DNA from: Areca catechu
Taxonomy: Eukaryota > Streptophyta > Magnoliopsida > Arecales > Arecaceae
DNA: 64,000 nucleotides
Assembly (NCBI GenBank): GCA_021397845.1
Contig: CM038044.1
Location: forward strand, 40,162,354 to 40,226,353
Direction of reading: 5' to 3'
Under the pieces are notes generated by a model. It did no database searches, had not been told where the DNA came from, and saw only the letters and a list, made by a program, of their open reading frames with translations. Below are positions 33,001 through 41,820 of the stretch, in pieces. The position numbers and the translations under genes were made by a program. Position 1 is the stretch's first letter. Each line of letters opens with the position of its first letter.

Positions 33001-33208
33001 TAAGGAACCAAGAGCTCATCATAAGTACAAGCACATTCTGAGACGCTTCCATCTCGTCCGAGAAATAGTAGAGAGACAAGATGTCTACATAGATAGAGTT
33101 GATACAAAGAACAATGTAGTAGACCCGTTCACTAAGGCTCTACCACAACGAGATTTTGATCGCCACCTCGAATGTATGGGATTAAGATTTAAAGGCAATT
33201 GGCTTTAG
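30023..33208 (+). CDS. Copia-2 pol (protease, integrase, reverse transcriptase, RNase H)
   Basis: Open in the gag frame; the first ATG is at 30089 (1039 codons). Protease: WVLDTACGYHI near residue 30 (D-T-A, where D-S/T-G is usual). Integrase: WHHRLGH and CESCLMGK (HHCC), LIHTDVCGPM, VLHSDRGGEY and LNGIAEWRNRTLLDM (D, D, E present). Target and chaperone region: WGCPAYVK, FVGYPKEGRGY. Reverse transcriptase: GCKWVYKKK, LVAKGFRQK, QMDVKTAFLNG, FLVLYVDDILLIGND (YVDD intact). RNase H: AYSDSSFQSD, TTEAEYIAVSEA, LYCDNTGAV. It ends with a natural TAG 14 bp before the 3' LTR. Full length without frameshift, but without an in-frame link to gag because of the TAG at 30020. Confidence 0.95.
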   Translation, partial: STYFFCGKAGHWKRNCKAYLATVKPGVADAPKGMYEIHTILTLNSSISITWVLDTACGYHISKFLQDLHKLKVLKEGDFNLYCAGGDIIQAEAVGAYILKLPSGKILELENCYYMPKIIRNIISIPLLLKQGYVMDVTSTGCSIMLSNKIICSGIFSNGLLTLSSNDSIFHVKTKRKRKDFNDTLLWHHRLGHVNESRISKLYKEKFLDPYEYESLGTCESCLMGKMTKTPFTGHGERSTELLGLIHTDVCGPMTTQARGGYSYFITFIDDLSRFGYVYLMKHKSEAFDKFKEYQSMVEKQTGKSIKVLHSDRGGEYLSTEFLDYLKVNGILSEWTPPYTPQLNGIAEWRNRTLLDMVRSMMCFTNLPISFWGHALETAVYILNKVPSKSVVSTPYEIWSGKKPYLKYFKVWGCPAYVKRNFGHKLEPRADKYLFVGYPKEGRGYLFYHPTEQKIFVSRHATFLKKEFILEKGNGRTIELGEVQEIQIDNSQPLEHIVRTEPEHKTPPRRSDRVPRAPERYRFIIENNEAQVIQNDEPLTYTEAILSTDSDKWQEAMESEVDSMYVNQVWSLVDAPEGVNPIGCKWVYKKKIGADGQVETYKARLVAKGFRQKQGIDYDETFSPVAMLKSIRILLAIAAYHDYEIWQMDVKTAFLNGFLEEEVYMSQPKGFISKNKPNQVCKLKKSIYGLKQASRSWNIRFDETIKKFGFIKNVDEPCIYKKTSGSAIVFLVLYVDDILLIGNDIPMLQSVKVWLSNQFSMKDLGEASYILGIKIYRDRSKRMLGLSQSRYIDLVLKRFSMEGSKRGYLPMSQGIHLSKRMSPKTPEERNRMNSIPYASAIGSIMYAMLCTRPDVAYALGIVSRFQADPGEDHWKAVKNILKYLRRTKDIFLVYDGSDLKLEAYSDSSFQSDPDDSKSISGYVFTLNGGAVSWKSTKQQTIADSTTEAEYIAVSEAAKEAVWMKKFITELGVVPEIENPVPLYCDNTGAVAQAKEPRAHHKYKHILRRFHLVREIVERQDVYIDRVDTKNNVVDPFTKALPQRDFDRHLECMGLRFKGNWL

Positions 33209-33211
33209 TGC

Positions 33212-33221
33212 AAGTGGGAGA
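33212..33221 (+). other. Copia-2 polypurine tract
   Basis: AAGTGGGAGA ends one base before the 3' LTR start TGAAAGGG (33223), the expected place and composition of the plus-strand primer. Confidence 0.85.
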
Positions 33222-33222
33222 T

Positions 33223-35643
33223 TGAAAGGGATATGCCCTACAAGCCAATCTATGTTCTATCTCCCAAACCATTGTAATTGACAATTTTCTAAATAAAGGC
33301 ATTATTTTTCCATCATACGTTGTGTTTATACTATATGATGAACCCCATAGATTAGGGCTATGATTTTAGGGTTATAATGAGATCATACCAGTGAGACCTA
33401 AAATCTTAAAACCTTAATCTAAAGTATTCCTAGTCAAAGGAATCCTGAGTAGGGGATCAGGGTTTTCCGATAAGACTAGCACATCCCATGTATACCAGAA
33501 AGGGTGACTGCTCTCACAGTCACTTGTGTATGACACTAATACTGGGATGTGGGTGCTCATTGAAGAATGAGTTCACTGATATGATCCAACTTGAGAACAT
33601 CTAATGGAGTCTTAGCTACATGTCAATAGAAGGTTCTCATAGTGGGAGTAGTACAAGTAATCTTTTGACCTGAGACTGCTATAAGTACCTTATGTACATG
33701 AACCCATTCTTTGGTCCAATCCTATTCATGACACTGAGCCATGCACAGGATTGATACTGAGAATGGTGAATTGGATATGAAGGTAATGAGTAGGTCAACA
33801 AGGAATCGATCACTCTTAGTAAGAGGAGATTGCATCCAGCTAGTCAACAATCGGATGATGATTCAGGGAATCTTTGATCAAAGTAAAGATATTAGAAATG
33901 GTTTCTAATATCAAGATAATCGAATCATCATTATAAGATTGAGCTAGAAATAAATATAATATTGGATTTGACATATATCCATATCCATAGTTATATTTTG
34001 GGTACAGGCTGATCGAAAGATTTAATTGTACAGTAACTCTCTACTGAAGGGTAATTTTGGTATTTCACCAGAATTTCCATATCTTCCGGGTAGACATGAT
34101 ACGTTGCTAGACGTCAATCTTGTCTTGTGGGTTGATCAAGTTCAAAGATCACTTGTTAGGAAGAGTCCTAATTGATCGAATCGGGTAAGCCCGGTTTGAC
34201 CTAAATCGATTAGAAAGAGTTCTAATCAAATTAGGTCAACTTGTATTCGAACCCACTGCTGGCTAGATATGGAACCCAATGGGTCACACACTTAAGAGGA
34301 TTTATCAAGAGTTTAATTTGGAATTAAATCATCTTCGCAGGATAACACTCTAGCAGGTGTTGCAAACCCTAACTTCTATTCGAATCGGATTCGAATTAGG
34401 GTTCCGGATTGGTTCAAATTGGGTTCTAATTGGACCTAATTAGACCATAATTGAGAAAATAGGAATATGGCTAACCCTATTGGCTAGCCATATAGCTTGG
34501 CTAGCCTCCCCACCCGCCCCCTTTGTTTTTCCACGCCAAATGCCAAGAGTCCATGCGCTTATGGACTCTTGGCGCGCCATTAGGAAGAGTCCATGGCGCA
34601 TGGACTCTTGGCGCGCCCCAAATATTTCTTCGATGATTTTATTTGGGGCGGCCTCCTTGCTTACTCATTAGCGCCTCAAACACCTTCCTTTGGATGGGAA
34701 TCCAACGGCTAGAAGTCTTTTAAGAAAGACAAAAGTCACTGTTTCCTCCCGGGCACGCGAAATAACATCTCTTCGGAGATGAAAAGTCGCGACCCCTTTC
34801 CTTTTTAAACACCGCGGTTTTTCCTTTAAGAAAAGCCGTGGGATTTAATCTGGAAGGCCGTGAGATGGGAGGATGGGGCGTGAGAAATTGAGAAGGGCGT
34901 GAGAAAGTGATTACGGAGAGGTGTGTAGGCGCCTATCTGATTTCTATTTAAAGGGTCGGGAAAGTCAAAACAGAGTTAATTTTTCTTTCTTCCTCTCCTG
35001 AAGACTCTTTTATTTTTTTCTTGCTCTTGCATTGTTTCCTTTACAGAGTAAACCTCTGTCGAAACTCTGCTACTGAACAAGAATAAAAGTAAAAGTCTCC
35101 GACGGTAAAGGAAAGAAACGAGTTCCTATTTGTTCCTTTCTTTCTTACATTAAGACATCATTGTCTTAATTTCTCCTCCAATTTAAGACAAGCCTATGTC
35201 CTCTTAGGACAAGGTCTTTTCTTCAAGACAAGGGTGTCTAAAGGGCCAAGGTCTTAGTGGAAGGAGGAGAAGGGGTCAAAGAAAGGGAAGCAAGCTTTTG
35301 TGTGGAGGAATTCAAGCCATAAGTCCAAGCAATTGAGTTCTAGGAAGAAGAACTCAATAGAAGGAACCTTTGATAAGAAGATAGAGTTGTCTTGATCACT
35401 GCTCTGTGTGGATCACCATCGGAGGGCAGACACTTGGACGCCTGGTGAATTCAATCAGCCCCTTCAACATCAATTTTGTTGGAATTAGCGATTACAGGTT
35501 GGTACTCTAATTCTAACAATGTATGTTTAAATGTTCAATATATGTTTTAATCATGAATAAGGAGATCTTGGCTAAGGGATTATGGTGCAAATTTCATCAT
35601 TTTGAAATTATACTTCCGCTGCGATGCACCGGAATCCCCAACA
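33223..35643 (+). repeat. Copia-2 3' LTR (2421 bp)
   Basis: Matches 25736-28116 with few changes. It is about 40 bp longer, mainly because the segment around AAGAGTCCAT/ATGGACTCTT is duplicated (34579-34617). It ends CCCCAACA and is followed by TCGGC (35644-35648). Confidence 0.96.
34542..34609. repeat. Duplicated U3 inverted repeat in the Copia-2 3' LTR
   Basis: First inverted repeat GCCAAGAGTCCAT (34542-34554) with ATGGACTCTTGGC (34561-34573), loop GCGCTT. Second: AAGAGTCCAT (34585-34594) with ATGGACTCTT (34600-34609), loop GGCGC. The 5' LTR has only the first (27055-27086). Confidence 0.9.
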
Positions 35644-35648
35644 TCGGC

Positions 35649-35960
35649 CCGGGCCCTCTCATTGGCCTCCACCAATCGCTTTTCCTCCTCGCCCAACCGG
35701 CGGGCAAGAAGGCGGGCCTTCGCCTTCTTCTTCTTGAGGTTGGCCTCGCAGCCGGCCAGCCTGCTTTCAGCCTCCTTCTGGGCCGCCCTTGCCGACTCAA
35801 CCTCCGCCCATGCTGCCGCCTGGCTCTCTCCAGACGACTTCAGTAACGTCACCGTGACCTCCTGGGCTACCTCCAGCTCCTAAACCCTCTTCGTAGAGGC
35901 CTTGGTGGCATGCACCAATTGGCAGATAGCGTTGTCCATGAGGGAGATGCCGTGGAGAAC
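35649..35960 (-). pseudogene. Antisense gene of Gypsy-B, start of exon 3 (coiled coil)
   Basis: On the minus strand the exon begins at 35960 after a CTGCAG acceptor, giving VLHGISLMDNAICQLVHATK, a TAG at 35882-35880, then TLLKSSGESQAAAWAEVESA and a long heptad-rich stretch (RAAQKEAESRLAGCEANLKK). Copia-2 interrupts it at 35648. The frame equals that of exon 2 (phase 0 junction) and of the part at 25730-25301. The Ala/Glu/Arg-rich composition indicates a coiled coil that may mediate self-association; this is inference. Confidence 0.78.
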
Positions 35961-36042
35961 CTGCAGACATACAGCCCGGTTAGTGTTATATGTCAAGGAG
36001 AGAAAATAAGTAAATAATGAAGTAGGAGGGTTAGGTCCTTAC

Positions 36043-36572
36043 CCTCGTGAAGTCGCGGTACATCTCCACAGTCATGTCGGCCAAGCTTCTCTGGATCGAC
36101 ACCTCCCAATCGGTGTCGGTCATTGCCCCCCTCAGCAAGCTCCGTGCCCTTTGGGGGTAATCGAGTGCCCGCCAGTGTTGGAACCCCTCCGAGCGGATCT
36201 CCTCGTCCGACTGCTCTGGCCCACTGTCGGCTGCACCCTCTATGGCCGGCCCCTTTCCCTTGTCAGCCCTGGCTGCTCCCTCTGGACCGGTGGATGCCGT
36301 GGCTGCGTCGGACATCACTAGCTCCCCCTGCTCCTGATGGGGGGCCAACCCTACTGGTGGGGCTGTCACCCCCGCCGCATTCCTTGCTCTGCGCTCGGTG
36401 AGGGGAAGGTCATCCCCGTCCAACTCGACCTCGATGACAGGGGTGGGCCGCTCCTCCTCCTGCCTCTTCTTTTGTCGTTCGGCGGTTGGCATGGGGACTG
36501 ACCCTGGGGTGGCATGCTTTCACACCGCCCATCGGATGACCTTGGACTTGTCGATCCGTTGCATCCTTTCTC
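36043..36572 (-). pseudogene. Antisense gene of Gypsy-B, exon 2
   Basis: Bounded by a GACAG acceptor (ending 36573) and a GAGG-GTAAGG donor (GT at 36042-36041). It contains MPTAERQKKRQEEERPTPVI, an acidic and Ala/Pro-rich linker and HWRALDYPQRARSLLRGAMT, then SLADMTVEMYRDF just before the donor. A TGA at 36522-36520 interrupts the frame; a CGA-to-TGA change would explain it. The intron to exon 3 is 82 bp (36042-35961). Length 530 nt plus the one carried base is a multiple of three. Confidence 0.78.
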
Positions 36573-36649
36573 CTGTCACCAAGCATCCAGAGTCAGACAG
36601 AGAAAGAGGAAAAGTTAAGAGAGCTGTGAGAGGAGGGGTCGACCCTTGC

Positions 36650-37340
36650 CTAAAAATCTTTGGAGGCTGATCCCCACCTGATGAAGGGTCTCTTCCCCCA
36701 ACAACTCAAAGGCCGCCATCGGGCCGGCTCTACTAAGCACATTGAATACGCCCAGCTCATCCACCGATACCGACCTCCCCTCGCAGACCCTTGCCCGTGG
36801 CTCTCTCCACAATAGCTCGAACCCCCAAGGTTCGAGGCTACTGACAAAGAAGAACCTGGCCTTCCACTCATGGATGGCAGACGGGAGGCACTTCAAGATC
36901 TTAAAGCCTTGATAAGGGACGAATAGGACCCACTCTCGGCTCCTAAAGTCTCTCTTCAGGTAAAAGAAGTTGCCGAAGAGGGACAGACTGGGGTCGGACC
37001 CGGCCCTATGACAGAGTACTATAAAGCAGCATATCACCCGAATACTATTCGGGGTCAGCTGCACCGGGGTTACCCTATAGTGGTTGAAGATGGCTATAAA
37101 CAGGGGATGCAGTGGGAACCTAAGGCCGGCCTTAAGATGGGACTCGTACATCGGAAGGGTCCCTGGACCTAATGGGTTATTTGCCCTCCCCTTTCGGCTC
37201 GGAAGATTGAGGTGCTGGGTGGACGGGATACCGAATACCGCCCTGAGGTTTTCGACCCGTTCCCGGGTCATGGTCGAGGATACCGCGCTCGGCCCTGGGT
37301 CCCTAGGTCTATGGGACGAACCCTTACTGTTGGACGCCAT
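36650..37340 (-). pseudogene. Antisense gene of Gypsy-B, exon 1 (gypsy-type transposon protein domain)
   Basis: ATG at 37340 (MASNSKGSSHRPRDPGPS). Residues 30-150 (ERVENLRAVFGIPS, MYESHLKAGLRFPLHP, RVTPVQLTPNSIRVICCFIV, DPSLSLFGNFFYLKRD) fit the putative gypsy-type transposon domain (the Transposase_28 kind), known from extra ORFs in Tat-lineage elements. Without splicing the frame stops at 36615. An AG|GCAAGG donor at 36650/36649 and an acceptor at 36573 give a 77-bp GC-AG intron that joins exon 2 in frame (691 nt here, 80 nt to its first Met). The exon itself has no stop. Confidence 0.82.
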
Positions 37341-37481
37341 TGGAAGCTAGAAAGAGAAGAGGAATGGCTGGGACTAACCTGGGGTGGACTTCTAGGTGCC
37401 GATTTTCACGAAGGAAGGGAGGACTCGATCTTGCGAAGAGCAGGCGCAGCAGGAAAAGCCCCCTCGCTCTGCCTCCTCCTC

Positions 37482-37489
37482 CTTTTATA
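37482..37489 (-). promoter_or_regulatory. TATA box for the antisense gene of Gypsy-B
   Basis: TATAAAAG on the minus strand about 140 bp upstream of the ATG at 37340, inside a GC-rich stretch between that gene and the 3' LTR. The position suits a start near 37455 and a 5' untranslated region of about 115 nt. Confidence 0.6.
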
Positions 37490-37923
37490 GGCCTTCGAGG
37501 GAGGGGGAGAGGGGGGAGAAGTCATTGCCCGCCTCGGGCACGCCTCAGCCATCCCGTCGGGGGCCGCAATCGCCTGCGTTGCAAGAATCGAAGTGGCTGA
37601 AGCACCCTCTCACGCGGATCATGATCTTCGTGCACGCCAGATCAGCGGTGCTAGACTAATCCAAAGGGTAGTGCCAGCCGGCCAGATTTTGCCGCGTGGC
37701 GCGATGCTCCACTTCACCCCGAATCGACATGGGACGGTCTGGCTCTCATCATGATGCCGGACTTGCATTAACTACCCCGTCTACACCCCAACGAGCGACT
37801 GACAGCTGTCCAGGGCACCGTCTGAGACGGATTCGAAGCGACCCGACGCCTTGGTCCGGAGTCCGCCGCAGGTGCGCATGATCATGCTCCTGTCCTTTTG
37901 TGCCACGTGGCCCCTCAACGCCC

Positions 37924-37940
37924 AGGAGCAGGGGGGCAAC
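37924..37940 (+). other. Gypsy-B polypurine tract
   Basis: AGGAGCAGGGGGGCAAC directly precedes the 3' LTR start TGATGTGCCC. The purine run is broken by C at two places, so it may be decayed. Confidence 0.65.
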
Positions 37941-38574
37941 TGATGTGCCCATTCGGCTAGTCCCCGGTCGGACCAGCCCCCGGCGTCCGGTCAGTTGGTC
38001 CCCGCGTGGAGTCCGACTCCCCGGTCGGCTTTCCTAAAGAGCCGACCCGGGGGCGTTGAGGGCTGATAGGTGCCCCACTGCCCGTGCGACGGCCCTTTTT
38101 ATCATCACGGTCGGCTCCTGGGGAGCCAGCTGACCCATTGCTGAAGAGATCGCCCGAGGTTTCCAGGAACCTTTCCTCTCCAACAGTTCTGACATTCTGT
38201 TATAACAAACTCCAGCGCATGGCCACTACTCTGACACACCTGGCACGCCGCCACCCACGATCTCGTCGCCACGCCTGTTCTCCTGGGGGCATATTCGAGT
38301 TTTTCCAGCCTGCTCCTCAACAGAATTTGGCAGCTCTCCGTGCCTATAAAAAGCATCCGGGGGACCTCCGTGAAGGGTAACGTTCTTCTTCCCCATTGCA
38401 TACTCTCCTTCCGAGCTTCCTCCCGTTCTGTTGCTCCAGCCCTCCTCTAACTTAAGCATCGGAGTGTCCCCCGCCGAAGCCTCTCCGGCACCCAGGGACT
38501 TTTTGCAGGTTGGCCAGTCGAGGAGCTCTCCAGCGCGTCCACCAATCCCGGTCCAGGAGGAAACGGCGGCAACA
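37941..38574 (+). repeat. Gypsy-B 3' LTR (634 bp)
   Basis: Runs from TGATGTGCCC to GGCGGCAACA, followed by the ACTGT duplication (38575-38579). It is clearly diverged from the 5' LTR. Confidence 0.95.
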
Positions 38575-39898
38575 ACTGTACTTGGTATGATAAATAGATT
38601 ACCAGTAATCTAAGCTCAAATTTCTAAAATATCCCTAAGTCAAATTTATTAAAAATATATTATAATATAATATAGTAATGTAATATAATATATCATTTGA
38701 TATTTTGTAATGTAATATAGTGTTATATTATTTGATATTTTATAATGTAACTATTTATAAAATTATATAGTTAATAATATATAATATAATATTATATATA
38801 TTATATTATATTAAATATATTATACTATATTTAATATAATATAATATATGTTATGTTATAAAATGTAATATATAATTTAAATTATATTATATTACACTCT
38901 AATATTATATAATATATATTTTAAAATATTCTATTTTCTAATATTACAAATAAAATAAAATAAAATATATTAATATAATTTAGAATAATATCATTATATA
39001 TACTATAATATTGTAGTACATTTTGTTTTATATTTTATAATATAAAATATATTATATTAAATTATATCTAATATAATATATTTTACATTATATATTTGTA
39101 TATAATATAAATATATTATATTAAAATTAGTAACATAATATAAAACATTAATTATTATATTATATTATACTACAAAATATAATATTATATAGTATATTAT
39201 ATAATATTACACTATTAATATAATATAACATATTATATTATATATTTTATTATAAAAACTATATTAGATTATATCATATTTAAAATAATATAATATATTT
39301 ATATAACATAGTATATTTATTTGAAATATATTTATATATAATATAATATATATTTAAATTATGTATTTATATAGAATATAAATATATTATTTTAAATTTA
39401 ATAATATAATATATATAAATTTAATATATTGCTTAGTATATTTAAAAGATTATATATAATTTCTTTACATTTATTTAGTATAAAAAATAATTTTTAATTT
39501 TTCAATTTTAATATAAAAATATTAAATATTTTATATTTAATAATATAAAATATTTAAAATTTATATTTTTAATAAATAGCTAAAATGTAAAAATTATATT
39601 TTATAAATAAAATATAGATTTAACAAGAGATCAGGGAGAAGAGAAATATTTCGTTCTCACCGAAGCGAAAGGGACGTGACAGTTTTGTAAAAATAAAAAA
39701 TACCAGATTACCACATCTCCGGTAATCTGGATAGCCACCCCTCCATGAGGTAATCTGTATTGCCACATGAGAGGTAATCTGGATTACCGGTTCAAGATAA
39801 ATTACCATTTAGTATAAATACCAAACGAAGTTATCTGGTAGGCCCATTTTAAAATTACCGCTAATCTGGATAGATTACCGTCTACTAAACGTAACCTT
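38575..39898. mobile_element. Right part of the DNA-transposon-like element split by Gypsy-B
   Basis: Begins with the ACTGT duplication and continues the GATTACC/GGTAATC-rich sequence of 7272-7429. An almost pure A/T core (38640-39620) follows, then again GGTAATCTGGATTACC-like sequence ending near ACTAAACGTAACC. With the left part the pre-insertion element would be about 1.5 kb. No transposase is present. Confidence 0.45.
38640..39620. repeat. A/T low-complexity tract
   Basis: Nearly 1 kb made of ATATAATATA-like words with almost no G or C. No gene. Similar tracts can come from microsatellite expansion or lie in the core of inverted-repeat elements. Confidence 0.9.
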
Positions 39899-40051
39899 AA
39901 GATAATCTGGATTGCCATACGAGAGGTAATCCGGATTACCGGTTCAAGATAGATTACCATTTAGTATAAATACCAAACGTAGTTATCTGATGGGTCAATT
40001 TTAAAATTACCGATAATCTGGATAGATTATCGTCTACAAATGCAACCTTAA
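39748..40051. repeat. 152-bp tandem duplication of the element's right end
   Basis: The end of the inverted-repeat element appears twice with a period of 152 bp (ATTGCC at 39759 and 39911). Both copies end in a CGTAACCTTA / TGCAACCTTA boundary. Several substitutions separate the copies. Confidence 0.85.
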
Positions 40052-40330
40052 ATTATTTTCAAATCTTTCGAGCTGACTGACATAAACTGATCATCAGCAT
40101 ACCTTAGTACCTAATTTGGATTTCTAAGATTGTTGACCTATCCATGATTAAAATATCTAGCACACAGAGATACTCCATATCTGATACATTATCTTAAATT
40201 ATTTTCAAGTCTTCCGAGCTGACTGACATAAACTGATCATCAGCTTATCTTAGCACCTAATTTGGATTTCTAAGATTGTGACCTATCCATGATTAAAATA
40301 TCTAGCACATAGAGATACTCTTGTGTATGA
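40047..40330. repeat. 146-bp tandem duplication
   Basis: CTTAAATTATTTTCAA at 40047 and 40193 starts two copies that run through GAGCTGACTGACATAAACTG and TCTAGCACA(C/T)AGAGATACT. The first copy ends with CATATCTGATACATTA, which also occurs at 7270, left of the inverted-repeat element. Confidence 0.88.
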
Positions 40331-40344
40331 TGTGGTTGGGAAAA

Positions 40345-41801
40345 GAAAAAAAGTATCACAAGCCACATGAACCGTAGAAGAATAGGATTCCACAATCTTG
40401 TAATTTTAGAGAGTTTCCATCAATAACATTGGTAGATAACCTTGATCTCAATTTTTTTTATAGGATGGAAAAACTATAACAATCTAATATGATTACATCT
40501 AAAAAAATAAAACATCATGAAGCAACGAGGAACGGCAGGTTGTCAGGCCATGTCCAGCCTCGGCCTCAAATATTTCGCAAGTCAATAAAAACGGCCGAAA
40601 CCATCTTTTTGTGACAGGTCACTGCAGACCCGGTCCAACAAACTAAATGCGTTATTTATTTTTAAACTTTTTCAAACTTTCTCACAACCGCACACGCCCC
40701 GTCTTCCGCACGCCCGCCCTGGTGCCATCTACCCAACCAGAAGCACGCATAAAAAAAATTCTTATGCGGCCCAATATCCGCAATCCGTCTTCCCTTATAA
40801 ACGGATCCCGTCCGCTCGCTCAGTGAAGAACCACGCGCCTGCATGGAAAATTTTATGCGGACAAATGGAGAATGGAAGCTTTGGTTATCCTCGTGACGAG
40901 GGGTTTTGCGGTTGGGGCTGAGGCTCGAATGCGACACGTTTGTTTCTAATCTTCGCCAACCTCACAACATCTAACCTCCATCCATCCCGTAATAAATGTA
41001 TTTCCAAAAAGAAAGGGCATAATGTATGGGAGCATTCTCCTCCTCTCTTTCCTTAAATAATCAATTTCCTTCCGTCCTCATATCCTAAAATCTTGGGCTG
41101 GGCTCCATAGTAGGAATGCATCGTATCTTTAGTTAATGGTTGGCACTCAAAATTTATTTTATTCTATCTACTCTCCTCGCCGGTCGCGGGTATATGTTCC
41201 CCTGGTAGCTACAGTTGGAGACGATAAATGCGCGCTCATGTTTATTATATTTTATAATGTGAGTGCTTTACTTTTTCTCTCCCAGCCTCCATTGACAAAG
41301 CCACTAGTTTCATTCTCTAATCTTAGTTAAAGTGAACAAATAATAATTTGGAAATTGACTGCTATGTGATTATATTTAATTTTTATGATCTCTTTAATTT
41401 GAAAACAATTTTTTTTTTATATTGATGTCGAGTTAGATTTGTGATGAGGTATATTGGGTTTAGATTGGATTAATAGGATTCAGGAATTTGAACGTGTCGT
41501 CCCGCCGAAAGAAGGTAAAACAGGCGTCCTTGTTACGAGAGAAAGGCCTAAAGAGGAATTTAGAGTTGTTCTAGAGATCCAATACCATGGCGTTTCGATT
41601 TGTCTCGGAGGTTCTCAATGGTCTTTATGGCTTTCCAGGTCCACCTGCACATGTTTTTACCGTGATTGGCCCTCCGCAACCAGTTTCTATTTAGCGTTCC
41701 GGATCTCGTGCTCGACTTGGTTCTCTTACAACCATAGGATGATTTTCTTGCCATGTTTTTCTGGGTCTATTCTCTTATTTAATCTTGTTGCTAATGTGTA
41801 G
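40345..41801 (+). promoter_or_regulatory. Probable promoter and 5' untranslated region of the host gene
   Basis: Composition changes to mixed, gene-like sequence. A TATA-like TTATAAAC lies at 40795-40802 with GC-rich sequence after it. A donor-like AAG|GTAAAA at 41514/41515 and a strong acceptor (pyrimidine tract, then GTGTAG ending 41801) suggest an intron within the 5' untranslated region. Small frames here have no recognisable protein features. Start site and donor are inference. Confidence 0.4.
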
Positions 41802-41820
41802 ATATCGAAGTTGGAACGAG

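Larger units (their letters stand above)
25736..35643 (+). mobile_element. Copia-2: Ty1/copia element, nearly intact coding region
   Basis: The 9908-bp element has 2381-bp and 2421-bp LTRs, a tRNA-Met primer site, a 1.18-kb leader, and a gag-pol frame (29297-33208) broken only by one TAG. In the first 255 bp the LTRs differ at six positions. It inserted in the antisense gene of Gypsy-B and is the youngest-looking element here. I do not assign a lineage. The LTRs are long for copia, and there is no gene after pol. Confidence 0.96.
7430..38574 (+). mobile_element. Gypsy-B: Ty3/gypsy (Tat-type) element with two nested Copia insertions
   Basis: Two LTRs (7430-8061 and 37941-38574) begin TGATG and end CAACA, and are flanked by identical 5-bp duplications. 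Removing Copia-1 (8890-19878) and Copia-2 (25736-35643) leaves an element of about 10 kb. Its order is gag, protease, reverse transcriptase, RNase H, second RNase H, integrase, 46-bp tandem array, antisense gene, polypurine tract and LTR. The LTRs differ at roughly 20 places in the first 200 bp, so the insertion is old. All sense frames are broken. The domain order and second RNase H identify the Tat lineage. Confidence 0.95.

Noticed and set aside
36123..36401. Plus-strand frames over the antisense gene of Gypsy-B
   Set aside because: They are GC-rich shadows. The minus-strand frame has the domain motifs, consistent phases and splice sites.
40662..40937. Minus-strand 91-codon frame upstream of the host exon
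   Set aside because: No recognisable domain, and it overlaps the probable promoter. Could not be supported as a gene.
41454..41801. 115-codon plus-strand frame just before the ARID exon as an alternative N-terminus
   Set aside because: It is in a different frame, its end coincides with the pyrimidine tract and acceptor, and it has no family similarity. It is more likely 5' untranslated region and intron.
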